Below the pieces are notes generated by a model that saw only the letters and a program-made list of their open reading frames with translations, was not told the origin of the DNA and searched no databases. This document shows positions 51,635-60,163 of a DNA stretch of 64,000 bases, piece after piece; position 1 is the first letter of the stretch, and every line of letters begins with the position of its first letter. The translations under genes and the position numbers were made by a program. Source of the DNA: Metabacillus sp. KUDC1714 (GTDB taxonomy: Bacteria > Bacillota > Bacilli > Bacillales > Bacillaceae). The stretch is from NCBI RefSeq assembly GCF_014217835.1, contig NZ_CP055263.1:4839501-4903500 (forward strand), in the 5' to 3' direction.

Positions 51635-52981
51635 TTATTCCTTACCAGTTAATTGTCTAATTACCCTTCCTATTTTGTCTGAATCCATATGAAGTATTTT
51701 ATGAATTGCTTCAATATATCTATTAAAGGCGTATATAAGTTCTAACCCTTTAATAATATACATATTCAACCTTTCCTGATTATTAGCAAGCTCTTTTCTT
51801 ATACTTTCCTCGTCTATTTTCATAAAGTGTTGATAGTATTTTACATCAGGCATTTTATCAAACCCTTTTTTTGTAAACAGCAATCTCTCATAATATTCTA
51901 ATTCATTAACTGATCTACTGGTTATACTTCTAAATTCTATTAACTCAAATCGATAATTTGCAAACCATAAAGCAAACATCCTATTCTCCGAATTATTCAT
52001 TACTTTCAGAATTTTAATCAAATCATTTAATGCTGTAATATCACTAAATAAATAATCATCATCATAGTCGCCTATTCCTAAACTTGTAAACAATTTTTGG
52101 TATTCTGTAGGAAGTGTGTTAAATTTTTTTAATGTCCAAAACTCATAAATTGAATCATAACAATTCAAAGCATATTCTAAATTCTTTGACCCTTCAATAA
52201 CGATATCAATAACTGGTTTTTCAAGTTCTCTAAATAATTTAACAACTTCTTCTAATTGCTTTTTATTTGCCTGAGCGATTGCCCTTTTTGTAACACCATA
52301 ACTACTCACAAAGTACCATAAAAAAATTATTAAAATAAATACAACAAATGCGGATAATTTCGGAAAAACGTTATTCCAAAGTGAAAAAAATAAATTGTAC
52401 CATTGGTGATTTATTGTTTCTATACCATCAAGTATGTAAGAATAATACAATGTAAAAATTGTCAATGCAACTGCTAATATCGAACCAATAGATTTAAAAA
52501 ACAAGAAAGGAAAAAGGGAAAAAGATTTTATCCTCTCAGTTAATGTGGGAGCCGTAAGATAGTGAATAAGATTGTAGTCAGCCCTATAATATCTATATCT
52601 AGTTCGAAATGTTCCCTTTTCAAGGTAATGATAAATCTTATTAAAACCATAATAAAATCGTATTAACTTTATAAGTATCCTTTTTTTTCTAATAAACCGT
52701 ACTGTTAACTCTGTATAAATAGTTTTTACAACTTTATTGATGCTTGAGAGTACTAAGCTCCAAAATAGGATAATGATATAAAATTCAATAAGATATATTG
52801 CATACAGTCCAACCAACTTCTTTGACCATTGAAGGCTGGAATTAAACCCTTTAATTATAGAAGCAATTTCTATAGGGGAATGAATAACAAACAACCATAT
52901 CAACACAAATAAGAATAGGCAAATTACAACAAGGTTAAATATTAGCGTATCTTCTATATTCCTCATAAACTTTTTTAGCAT
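51635..52981 (-). CDS. Large membrane protein of unknown function
   Basis: 448 residues. Membrane segments are near residues 14-35, 55-80, 155-185 and 205-230; a conserved-looking basic loop (FRTRYRYYRADYNLIHYL) lies between pairs; the C-terminal half is soluble and helical with many aromatic residues (FALWFANYRFELIEFRSITS). No enzymatic motif is visible. The two-hairpin-plus-helical-domain layout resembles membrane partners of defence or stress systems but this is only shape. It stands alone between two modular repeats. Confidence 0.7.
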   Translation of the reverse strand: MLKKFMRNIEDTLIFNLVVICLFLFVLIWLFVIHSPIEIASIIKGFNSSLQWSKKLVGLYAIYLIEFYIIILFWSLVLSSINKVVKTIYTELTVRFIRKKRILIKLIRFYYGFNKIYHYLEKGTFRTRYRYYRADYNLIHYLTAPTLTERIKSFSLFPFLFFKSIGSILAVALTIFTLYYSYILDGIETINHQWYNLFFSLWNNVFPKLSAFVVFILIIFLWYFVSSYGVTKRAIAQANKKQLEEVVKLFRELEKPVIDIVIEGSKNLEYALNCYDSIYEFWTLKKFNTLPTEYQKLFTSLGIGDYDDDYLFSDITALNDLIKILKVMNNSENRMFALWFANYRFELIEFRSITSRSVNELEYYERLLFTKKGFDKMPDVKYYQHFMKIDEESIRKELANNQERLNMYIIKGLELIYAFNRYIEAIHKILHMDSDKIGRVIRQLTGKE

Positions 52982-53043
52982 CCTCTCATCTTAAAGCCGT
53001 TAAATATATATTCTGTATACCTTAGGTAAATCCTTCCAATTTT

Positions 53044-53075
53044 ATACTGCCTCGTTAGTTGAATAAATACCTTCC
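53044..53075. repeat. Modular intergenic repeat, module a
   Basis: ATACTGCCTCGTTAGTTGAA and TAAATACC. Between the large membrane protein gene and a small ORF. Confidence 0.6.
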
Positions 53076-53243
53076 ACTTTGTACTTATCCCCATAAACAA
53101 TAAACTTTTTAGTGTTATAATAAAAATGGTTGGAGGATTGAAGCCACGGCTTTTCTATTGGTTAAATACCTCTGAAACAAGAGATTGGTTATTTTCATTT
53201 TTCATAAGTTTATTAATAGGGCAAAAAAAAGACACAGTCTATT

Positions 53244-53447
53244 TTATATTAGTTCTGTTGTCTCGATAAAAATTTCTCTTGAAGGTAACCCCTTTTCATC
53301 AATAATTATGTGCTTATATAGTTTCCGTACTAAGCTTTTCATTTCCTTAGTAGAATATGTTATTATGACAGCCTGTTCTTCCTGATAATTCCCCTTGATT
53401 ATTACATTGTACCGCTTTCTTCTTCTCGCCATTTGTAAAAATTCCAT
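53244..53447 (-). CDS. Small basic protein of unknown function
   Basis: 67 residues, MEFLQMARRRKRYNVIIKGN then EQAVIITYSTKEMKSLVRKL. AAGGTGAT lies eight bases before the ATG. A basic N-terminus and a beta-alpha pattern suggest a small nucleic-acid-binding protein, but no family is recognised. Like its neighbours it stands alone between two repeat copies, which supports its being a gene. Confidence 0.5.
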   Translation of the reverse strand: MEFLQMARRRKRYNVIIKGNYQEEQAVIITYSTKEMKSLVRKLYKHIIIDEKGLPSREIFIETTELI

Positions 53448-53577
53448 TTATTATCACCTTCGCCTTGATGCGAAATTCAATTTTAATTACCCTGTCAGCA
53501 AGACTTTTAAACAAAAAAGTATTCGTTAAATATTGACAACAATTTGTGATAAAATTTCATCTCGTTATCTCTATTCT

Positions 53578-53602
53578 TATTCAACTAATCTGCCCCGTTA
53601 GC
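53578..53602. repeat. Modular intergenic repeat, module a, at the left end of an IS110 element
   Basis: TATTCAACTAATCTGCCCCG then TTAG, followed at once by the GAAGCGC hairpin of the insertion element. Confidence 0.6.
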
Positions 53603-53604
53603 CA

Positions 53605-53845
53605 TCCATGAAGCGCAAAAATCAGCGCTTCACCACAGAGAATGAAAATGGTCCCTAACCGTCAATACTGATTCTACGGCTGGGAGAGGAAGGTCGCTGA
53701 ACCTGGTGCGTTAGAGCCCATCCGTTAGTCTGACTCCACCGACCACGGTGCACCACTGACTGTCGCTCCCTTACGGGAAGCACACATGGTAGATTAATCC
53801 TATTCTGGTTGTTGCACCAGCCTCTAATTATAGTGATCGCCGTAG
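53605..53845 (+). ncRNA. Candidate bridge (seek) RNA region of IS110 element 1
   Basis: The 5' non-coding end contains GAAGCGC/GCGCTTC and further GC-rich self-complementary text (GGTCGCTGAACCTGGTGC, CACCGACCACGGTGCACC). IS110-group elements carry a bridge RNA in this position that pairs with target and donor. The structure is visible; the RNA is inference. Confidence 0.45.
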
Positions 53846-53859
53846 AAAGGATGTTTTCA

Positions 53860-55083
53860 ATGGATGTAGTCATTGAAAGAGCATGCGGTATGGATGTCCA
53901 TAAGGACAATATTACTGCCTGTATTATGACACCTGAAGGAAAGGAGATTCAAACGTTTTCTACTAAAACTGTATTTCTATTACAGTTGGTTGACTGGATT
54001 AAACAACATAACTGTACCCATGTCGCCATGGAAAGCACAAGTGTTTATTGGAAACCTATTGTGAATTTACTAGAGGCTGAGGATATTGAGTTTCTAGTGG
54101 TGAATGTCCAACATATGAAGGCAGTTCCAGGACGCAAAACAGATGTGAAAGATGCAGAATGGATTGCCAAGCTTCTTCGCCACGGACTACTCAAAGCAAG
54201 TTATATTCCAGATCGAAATCAACGTGAACTGCGTGAGCTAGTTCGCTATCGCCGAAGTATTATTGAAGAGCGAGCCAGACAACATAACAGAATCCAGAAG
54301 GTGTTAGAAGGTGCAAACATTAAATTGGGATCTGTTGTTTCCGACGTTCTGGGTGTTTCGGCTCGTGATATGCTCGATGCCATAGCTGATGGTGAGGAGG
54401 ATCCTGAAAAACTAGCAAACTTTGCACGACGCACTATGAAAAAGAAGAAAGAAGAGCTGGAACTCGCCCTAAGAGGCTATATCAATTCACATCAACGTCT
54501 CATGTTAAAAACCATTTTAGGTCATATTGATTTTCTGACTGAGCAAATCGAAATGCTTGATAAGGAGGTTGCAGAAAGAGTCAGTTCTAATCATGAAGAT
54601 GTGGCACGCTTGGATTCTATTCCTGGTATAGCGACCAGAATGGCTGAGCAAATCCTGTCTGAAATTGGGACTGATGTAAAAAAACAATTCCCTACTGCAG
54701 CCCATATGTGTTCTTGGGCAGGATTAGTTCCTGGGCAAAACGAAAGTGCCGGAAAAAGAAAATCCGCCAAAACTAAAAAAGGAAATAAGTATTTAAGATC
54801 GGCGTTAACCGAAGCAGCTCATTCAGTAAGAGGATCCAAAAACTATCTTGGAGCACTGTATAGGCGTACAGCATCACGAAAAGGCAAGAAACGTGCTGGT
54901 ATTGTAGTCGCTCACGCAATGTTACGTATCTCTTATTATCTCTTAACCCGAAAAGAAATGTATGTAGACTTAGGAGAAGACTACTTTGATAAGCAGAGAC
55001 AACAATCAATTGTTAGACATTCGCTGAGACGACTCGAAAGTTTAGGATACACCGTTACGCTCGAAGAACCTAAAGCTTCTTAA
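53860..55083 (+). CDS. IS110-family transposase 1 (DEDD recombinase)
   Basis: 407 residues. The RuvC-like DEDD core has GMDVHKDNITACI, HVAMESTSVYWKPI and RKTDVKDAEWIAKLLRHG; the C-terminal Tnp domain has IPGIATRMAEQILSEIG and SWAGLVPGQNESAGKRKS, where the serine is catalytic. ATG 53860 with AAAGG nine bases upstream is preferred to the ATG at 53851. Full length and uninterrupted, so possibly active. It is not closely related to transposase 2. Confidence 0.93.
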   Translation: MDVVIERACGMDVHKDNITACIMTPEGKEIQTFSTKTVFLLQLVDWIKQHNCTHVAMESTSVYWKPIVNLLEAEDIEFLVVNVQHMKAVPGRKTDVKDAEWIAKLLRHGLLKASYIPDRNQRELRELVRYRRSIIEERARQHNRIQKVLEGANIKLGSVVSDVLGVSARDMLDAIADGEEDPEKLANFARRTMKKKKEELELALRGYINSHQRLMLKTILGHIDFLTEQIEMLDKEVAERVSSNHEDVARLDSIPGIATRMAEQILSEIGTDVKKQFPTAAHMCSWAGLVPGQNESAGKRKSAKTKKGNKYLRSALTEAAHSVRGSKNYLGALYRRTASRKGKKRAGIVVAHAMLRISYYLLTRKEMYVDLGEDYFDKQRQQSIVRHSLRRLESLGYTVTLEEPKAS

Positions 55084-55224
55084 TCCAGTCCAATTTATTA
55101 CCATAGATCAATGAAATTGGCGCTCTCCTATTTTTTAAAAAAACGAATGAGCTGCGTCTTCTTCAGTATTGCCTTTTTCACTTTATTACAGAAGTTAATT
55201 TTCATGGTAGCTTAATAAAAAAGA

Positions 55225-55851
55225 TTATGATTTCTTGAAAATGCTATCAATATAATCACGCCAATAATCAACCAACCAATTATTATATTTTTGATACAAA
55301 TGTACCAATTGCTCAACTTCTTTAGAAAGTATTGAACAACCTCTATCATCGTACATATGAAATATTATGTCTTTTTCGGTGCTAATAAAGTAAACAGATT
55401 GTCCAATAGAAGGTTCTCTTCCCTACTCATAATTTCCTATTCCTTCAAGTATATCCTTGTAGGTAATAGACTTTAATTGTGAGTATACAACTTTCACTTT
55501 GTATTCATTCTTTATTTCTATTGTTTGACCCGTTATATCATCATAATCCTCATCAATATCGAACAAAGTTTCCTCTTCTGTATTTAGGTTACTTAATAAA
55601 TCATACACGTATCCTGGAGTGGTATTTCCAAACATAATATCCTCTTTTACTTCCCAATCTTTAATATAAACATAAATAAAATCATCAGGCTTGAACACTT
55701 CTTCAAATAAAGTGGTAACTCTTGTAACAACTTGATTTATTCTTTCAATAGTTCCGTTTTCATATGGCTCACCTAGTTCAAACCTTAGATGCACTTCACT
55801 GGTTAGGTTAGGAAAATTACTGTCTATGTACTTCAATATTTTTTCCTTCAT
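55225..55851 (-). pseudogene. DUF3885 family gene with an internal amber codon
   Basis: From ATG 55851 (GGGAG upstream) the frame gives KILKYIDSNFPNLTSEVHLR, TRVTTLFEEVFKPDDFIYVY and, after TAG at 55423-55425, continues in the same frame with GREPSIGQSVYFISTEKDII, FHMYDDRGCSIL and YNNWLVDYWRDYIDSIF to TAA at 55225. HMYDDRGC is the DUF3885 signature, so the stop removes the conserved C-terminal third. Either a fresh nonsense mutation or a sequence error; without it the protein has 208 residues. Confidence 0.75.
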
Positions 55852-55932
55852 TGGAATTACTCCCTTATATAAATTTTGTATAATCTCCAGTCCGCTTGTA
55901 AATTCGATACCTTTATATAAGTTTCCTTCTTC

Positions 55933-56025
55933 CACTAAACTGCCAGTTAGTCGAATAAGAAAAAGGCTGCCGCAGCAACCCTACAATTCAACTTAAGAAA
56001 CCGTTACTTTAAGAAGAAAATCTTC
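55933..56025. repeat. Modular intergenic repeat, modules a and b together
   Basis: CACTAAACTGCCAGTTAGTC, AATAAGAAAAAGGCTGCCGC, AGCAACCC, then AAACCGTTACTTTAAG and AAAATCTTCT. The element runs into the GrpB gene and provides its last few codons and stop. Confidence 0.65.
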
Positions 56026-56575
56026 TCCGTGATGCCCATTTTTTCGCTTTATCTGCTATTTCATTTACTAACTGCTGCTTTCCATCTTGATAATTATGAT
56101 GCTCGTTAGGAAACTGTTTTGCTAAGTTGATTTTCAATTCTCCATACTTTTTAGCTTCCACAGGGTTCTTTAGCAAGTATTCTTTAAAATCTATATGGGT
56201 TTTTATGTGTTCACTTCCGACTTGAAAGATATGTAGATGATGTGTTCTATTATCTTTTCCTTTTGGAAAATATCTTCTTCCAACAATTCCATTCTCACCT
56301 TTCGGTTCATATCCCAATTCCAGCATTTCATTGTTGTATAAATCAACGTTTTCAATATCCTTTACAACAATTAAAATATCTATTATCGGCTTCGCGTAAC
56401 CTATTGTTGGTATAGAGGTACTTCCAATATGAAAAATATCAACTATTTCATCTATAAATACTTCTTTCAATATTTTCTCTTCTTGACTGTATGATTTTCC
56501 CCAGTCTTCAGTCCAAGCAAGTATTTTGGTTTTTCTCAATAGAATCCCCCGTTTTTTACATTGTTCATCAAACAT
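56009..56575 (-). CDS. GrpB family protein (nucleotidyltransferase fold)
   Basis: 188 residues. FIDEIVDIFHIGSTSIPTIG, KPIIDILIVVKDIENVD and THHLHIFQVGSEHIKTHIDF are the GrpB (UPF0157) signature; the G-S-T-S-x-P box and the D-x-L pair belong to a minimal nucleotidyltransferase fold. The natural substrate of the family is unknown. The C-terminal SRRRFSS lies in the modular repeat and is likely not original. Another single gene bounded by repeats. Confidence 0.88.
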   Translation of the reverse strand: MFDEQCKKRGILLRKTKILAWTEDWGKSYSQEEKILKEVFIDEIVDIFHIGSTSIPTIGYAKPIIDILIVVKDIENVDLYNNEMLELGYEPKGENGIVGRRYFPKGKDNRTHHLHIFQVGSEHIKTHIDFKEYLLKNPVEAKKYGELKINLAKQFPNEHHNYQDGKQQLVNEIADKAKKWASRRRFSS

Positions 56576-56644
56576 TACAATTACCTTATTTGATTTTCTT
56601 GTTCAACAATCCTGCTATGTAGCTTGATGAATAAAAGCATTCAT

Positions 56645-56675
56645 TATTGAAGTATTGCACCTGTTAGTTGAACAA
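56645..56675. repeat. Modular intergenic repeat, module b
   Basis: TATTGAAGTATTGCACCTGT then TAGTTGAACAAC. Upstream of the GrpB gene; the gap 56576-56888 holds no other gene. Confidence 0.6.
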
Positions 56676-56888
56676 CTCCAGGGCTTATTTAAACTGTTCA
56701 TAATTTCCTTTGGATTAGAGATACCGTTCTCAATAAAAATAGTTGCCTATCCTTAAACAATTTCATATAAGCTACTTCAATCATATTTGAATTTAGGTGG
56801 GCTACTAGGCATACATCCAATCCAATCTTTGACCCTGAACATAAACTTGGATATAAGTCTAATTTCAATAAGGAGTGAACCTCGAATT

Positions 56889-57128
56889 ATGGTATATACA
56901 CGACAAATGCCATCTGCCCTGAGTCCCTTGGGTCTTCAAAATTGTTTGTATCGTTTTACGTACTTGTGGCTTAGAAACGGAGACAATTTCTGGTTTTATT
57001 TGACGACTGTCGGGGAATCAAGAGTTTATGGATATAGGTTTTTCGGCGGAAGATGGAATAATTATTCGGTTGCTTTAAGAGATATTGTTAACTTCCATTG
57101 TTCTCCTCCGACTCCAACTCTATATTAA
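56889..57128 (+). CDS. Small conserved Bacillus protein of unknown function
   Basis: 79 residues from ATG 56889, with AAGGAG 13 bases upstream. MVYTRQMPSALSPLGLQNCL, YRFTYLWLRNGDNFWFYLTT and GYRFFGGRWNNYSVALRDIV show a small aromatic beta protein. I remember similar short proteins in other Bacillus genomes but no function. The upstream part of the open frame (56787-56888) is not needed. Confidence 0.55.
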   Translation: MVYTRQMPSALSPLGLQNCLYRFTYLWLRNGDNFWFYLTTVGESRVYGYRFFGGRWNNYSVALRDIVNFHCSPPTPTLY

Positions 57129-57344
57129 AACACTGTGACTGACCCTGGTAATCGTATCGTTCAGTCTTACTTTAAAAGCGTCTGTGCTTTCGCATAATCA
57201 GAGATCGTTTTTTTGAATCGAATACTGTGATCACCAGATCTCCGCCACCTGCATGTTCTCATCCATCATGTATAGAACGTTAATCATTTCGGTTAGCGTT
57301 CTTTATACTGAGATTAGACTAAAATCCAAAATGAACATAAGTTT

Positions 57345-57435
57345 AATCCTGAGGCTGCGTTAAACTGCACTTTAGTGGATAAGAAAAAAACCGCCGCAGT
57401 GACAATCATCTTATTCCCAAGCACCCGTTAGACTA
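57345..57435. repeat. Modular intergenic repeat, modules a and b together
   Basis: AAACTGCACTTTAGTGGATA, AGAAAAAAACCGCCGCAGTG, ATCTTATTCCCAAGCACCCG and TTAGACTAC. Same order of modules as at 51490 and 55933. Confidence 0.65.
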
Positions 57436-57514
57436 CATTAAAAATTCAATTTGTTATTTATTCTAGGGTTGGTTAAAGTACTCCTTCTAAAAGTAAACTG
57501 CCCGTTCGTATTAT

Positions 57515-57755
57515 AAGGTTAACCAGAATGCTAAATATTTCTGGTTGACCTTATTTATTTTGGTCTTATTATATCAGTAGCCAGGGTAGAACGTAACTGC
57601 CCGTGGGGCTTTGACCCCGTCAGCTAAACAGTTCGCCCCCTACTTGTAGAAACATGATTGAGGCTGGTTGGGACTTAGATCTCGTATAACAAGCGAAGCT
57701 GTGATACTGCATGGAGGATTAGGGGTTACTGGCAAATTACTAGTTTAGGAGGAGA
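57515..57755 (+). ncRNA. Candidate bridge RNA region of IS110 element 2
   Basis: AAGGTTAACCAGAA and TTCTGGTTGACCTT form a long hairpin; GTGGGGCTTTGACCCCGTC forms another, followed by CAGCTAAACAGTTCGCCCC. Structured GC-rich non-coding text between the left end and the transposase is where IS110 bridge RNAs are encoded; the assignment is inference. Confidence 0.5.
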
Positions 57756-57762
57756 TTTTAGA

Positions 57763-58998
57763 ATGAATCCAGTCATTGGTCTGGATGTTTCAAAAGGGGA
57801 AAGTCAAGTTCAGGCATTTTTAGATAAAGGCAAACCATACAGTAAGAATTTTAAAGTTTCTCATACTATAGAAGGTCTTGATTTACTTGTAGAGTTTCTG
57901 GAGGTGGTTAAGAGAGAAACTGGTAAGAGACCACCTATTGTTCTAGAAGCGACAGGACATTATCATTCCTCTGTTGTTCAATACTTAGAGGACCGTGGGT
58001 ATTTAATGATAATCATTAATCCATTGATTTCTTATAAGGCTAAAAGTTCAAGTCTTCGGAAAGTAAAGACAGATGCGATAGATGCTTACCATCTCTGCGA
58101 GCTGTTTTATAAGGAGGATTTAGAGCCGTATAAGAAGCGTGGTGTGCAGCTATTAAACCTTCGGAATCTTACAAGACAGCACGAAAATATTACTGGTGTA
58201 TTGATTCAAACAAAGCTACAATTTCAAGCGATTCTGGACCAGGTCTTCCCTGAGTACAGAGGTGTTTTTGGTGACTTATATTCGGTAGTATCACTATTAA
58301 CTCTTTCAGAGTTTCCCTCATCTGAAGATATTTTAGAGGCAAGTGAAGAAACAATTGCCGACAAAATCGCTGAGTTATGTAAAAGTCGTTCCCATCGATG
58401 GGCTAAAGAAAAAGCTACTCAGCTCAAGGCTGCAGCAAATCGAAATCCGTTTGAAAAGACCGTTTATCAAAGCCATATTTTAAGTCTAGGTATGTATATC
58501 AATATCATTCTTCAATACAAAGAGCACCTATCCAAGTTAGAGTCCGAGATAGATGCCCTCGCTAAAGGTGTTGAAGAATATAATATTATCAAATCTATCC
58601 CTGGTATAGGAGAAAAGATCGCGGCAACAATCATTTCAGAAATTGGAGAGATAGATCGATTTACTGATCCTAAAAAGCTCGTAGCTTTCGCTGGAGTTGA
58701 TCCTAGTGTATTCGAATCTGGTAAGTTTACAGCCACCAAAAACCGAATCACCAAAAGAGGTTCCAGTAGGCTTCGTCACGCCTTATATATGGCAGTTCGT
58801 TGTGCCATTCGTGACTGTCGTAAAAAGAAAACAACTGATGAAATCATCCCACGAAACAAGAGAATGCGAGAGTTTTACGACAAGAAACGTGATGAAGGAA
58901 AGCCTTTTAAAGTAGCCGTAATAGCATGCGTAAATAAGCTTTTACATTGGATATTTGCCCTTTTAAAGAACAAAACTACTTTCCAAGATATAGCTTAG
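57763..58998 (+). CDS. IS110-family transposase 2 (DEDD recombinase)
   Basis: 411 residues. VIGLDVSKGESQVQAF, IVLEATGHYHSSV and VKTDAIDAYHLCELF give the DEDD core; SIPGIGEKIAATIISEIG and AFAGVDPSVFESGKFTATKN with the conserved serine form the C-terminal domain. ATG with TAGGAGGAG upstream. Intact. The similarity to transposase 1 is limited to family motifs. Confidence 0.93.
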   Translation: MNPVIGLDVSKGESQVQAFLDKGKPYSKNFKVSHTIEGLDLLVEFLEVVKRETGKRPPIVLEATGHYHSSVVQYLEDRGYLMIIINPLISYKAKSSSLRKVKTDAIDAYHLCELFYKEDLEPYKKRGVQLLNLRNLTRQHENITGVLIQTKLQFQAILDQVFPEYRGVFGDLYSVVSLLTLSEFPSSEDILEASEETIADKIAELCKSRSHRWAKEKATQLKAAANRNPFEKTVYQSHILSLGMYINIILQYKEHLSKLESEIDALAKGVEEYNIIKSIPGIGEKIAATIISEIGEIDRFTDPKKLVAFAGVDPSVFESGKFTATKNRITKRGSSRLRHALYMAVRCAIRDCRKKKTTDEIIPRNKRMREFYDKKRDEGKPFKVAVIACVNKLLHWIFALLKNKTTFQDIA

Positions 58999-59024
58999 AA
59001 CTTAAATCTAACTAAATAACACAA

Positions 59025-59054
59025 AACCTTCCAAAATTAGACTAATGGAGGGTT
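59025..59054 (+). terminator. Terminator after IS110 transposase 2
   Basis: AACCTTCC and GGAGGGTT pair around fourteen bases; followed by ATTTGG. Confidence 0.5.
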
Positions 59055-59129
59055 ATTTGGCATGCATATTTTTAGTATAACATGAGATATTTTAAGTTTT
59101 TAATGAAAAATATTGACAAACTATTAGCT

Positions 59130-59215
59130 GGTTTAGCTTAAGTACATTGTTTCACAAAGTCACCTAATAATCATCATATTTATTGCGCAGTATGTGTCCA
59201 CTACGTAATAAAGAG
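59130..59215. repeat. Modular intergenic repeat, modules b and c, partial
   Basis: TTTAGCTTAAGTACATTGTT, CACAAAGTCACCTAA and TTTATTGCGCAGTATGTGTC. Rightmost copy in the window. The following 59216-59730 is AT-rich without a gene. Confidence 0.6.
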
Positions 59216-59731
59216 TTACTATTCAATCAGCCCATTTCATTTGTTTTTTAAATATCAATAGTAAATAATACAAATACGTAAAAATAAAACTCTTTAAGTT
59301 AAGTAAGGATCCTTACATAAGTCCACTAGGCACAAAAAATATCTTGTGTAAAATCGGTTCATACATATATGTGCTCTCTACTAATTTCTAAGTAAATACT
59401 TGTTTACATTATTGTCATCATTATTACCTTCAAGAGTACAAATCCAGATCCCTGCAAAAAAGAATAAACTTTAAATACCCAATTATTCTACAAATACTTT
59501 TAAGAACTTTATAAACTTCCCCCTTATATACAACAATCCCTACCAAAGTTCTAGCTTTTTAATATTTTACTATTTATTTTTACTCAAATATGTTGCAGGA
59601 AATCTAAAAGTTCTTGTTACTGAAAACACATACAAATCGTATTCATAATCAATTGCAATTGCAACTTACTACTGTAATAAAAGTATGCCCTCTCCCTTCC
59701 ATACTTTGTTATAGATAAGGTAGAACAGATG

Positions 59732-59752
59732 TGTTATAATATATATATAACA
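59732..59752. promoter_or_regulatory. Promoter and operator of the GntR/DUF1648 operon
   Basis: TGTTATAATATATATATAAC then A: TGTTATA and TATAACA are exact reverse complements, and the element contains a TATAAT -10 box. It lies 18 bases before the GntR start, so repression by the gene product is likely. Confidence 0.6.
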
Positions 59753-59769
59753 GATTGGAGGGTAAAAAT

Positions 59770-60144
59770 TTGTATATTATTATCGAACCCGACTCCGATA
59801 TTCCAATTTACTTGCAAATTACTAATCAAATTGTGGAAGCCATCGCTAGGGGTTCTCTTCTTCCTGGCGAAGCTCTGCCTTCTGTAAGAGCTTTTGCTGC
59901 AGACCTTGGTGTCAATATGCACACAGTGAATAAAAGCTATCACCAACTAGAACAAAAAGGCATGATTAAAATCGCTCCAAAATCCGGAGCTATAATCTCT
60001 TCTCCCCTAGATTTTAGTGAAACCACTCTTAAAAATCTAAGAAATATCTTTAAACCACTAATCGCTGAGTCGCTTGTTGTCGGTATGACGGAGGAGCAAA
60101 TCCAAGACCTTGTCAGTTCAATTATCAAGAGCTTTAAAGAATAG
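59770..60144 (+). CDS. GntR family regulator, YtrA-like short form
   Basis: 124 residues. The winged helix has IPIYLQITNQIVEAIARGSL, LPGEALPSVRAFAADLGVNM and HTVNKSYHQLEQKGMIKI; the short C-terminal tail (about 50 residues) marks the YtrA subfamily, which controls ABC transporters or membrane stress operons. TTG 59770 is the start since TTGGAGGG ends eight bases before it; an upstream TTG lies within the site. It precedes a DUF1648 membrane protein by 19 bases. Confidence 0.9.
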   Translation: MYIIIEPDSDIPIYLQITNQIVEAIARGSLLPGEALPSVRAFAADLGVNMHTVNKSYHQLEQKGMIKIAPKSGAIISSPLDFSETTLKNLRNIFKPLIAESLVVGMTEEQIQDLVSSIIKSFKE

Positions 60145-60163
60145 CAAAAAAAGAGGAATCAAG

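Larger units (their letters stand above)
53600..55090 (+). mobile_element. IS110-family insertion sequence 1
   Basis: One transposase gene with a 250-base structured left end and a short right end; no terminal inverted repeats are seen, as usual for IS110. The left boundary is taken right after the repeat text CGTTAG. The right boundary is a guess. Confidence 0.65.
57495..59060 (+). mobile_element. IS110-family insertion sequence 2
   Basis: A different IS110-type element: structured 5' end, transposase and a 3' hairpin. Its left flank AAACTGCCCGTT matches module a of the repeat. Boundaries are approximate. Confidence 0.65.

Noticed and set aside
46653..57430. Idea that the CGTTAG repeats are integron attC sites
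   Set aside because: ACTAAC and GTTAGT are only about seven bases apart and do not fit the RYYYAAC...GTTRRRY layout with a long variable stem; no integron-type integrase is present.
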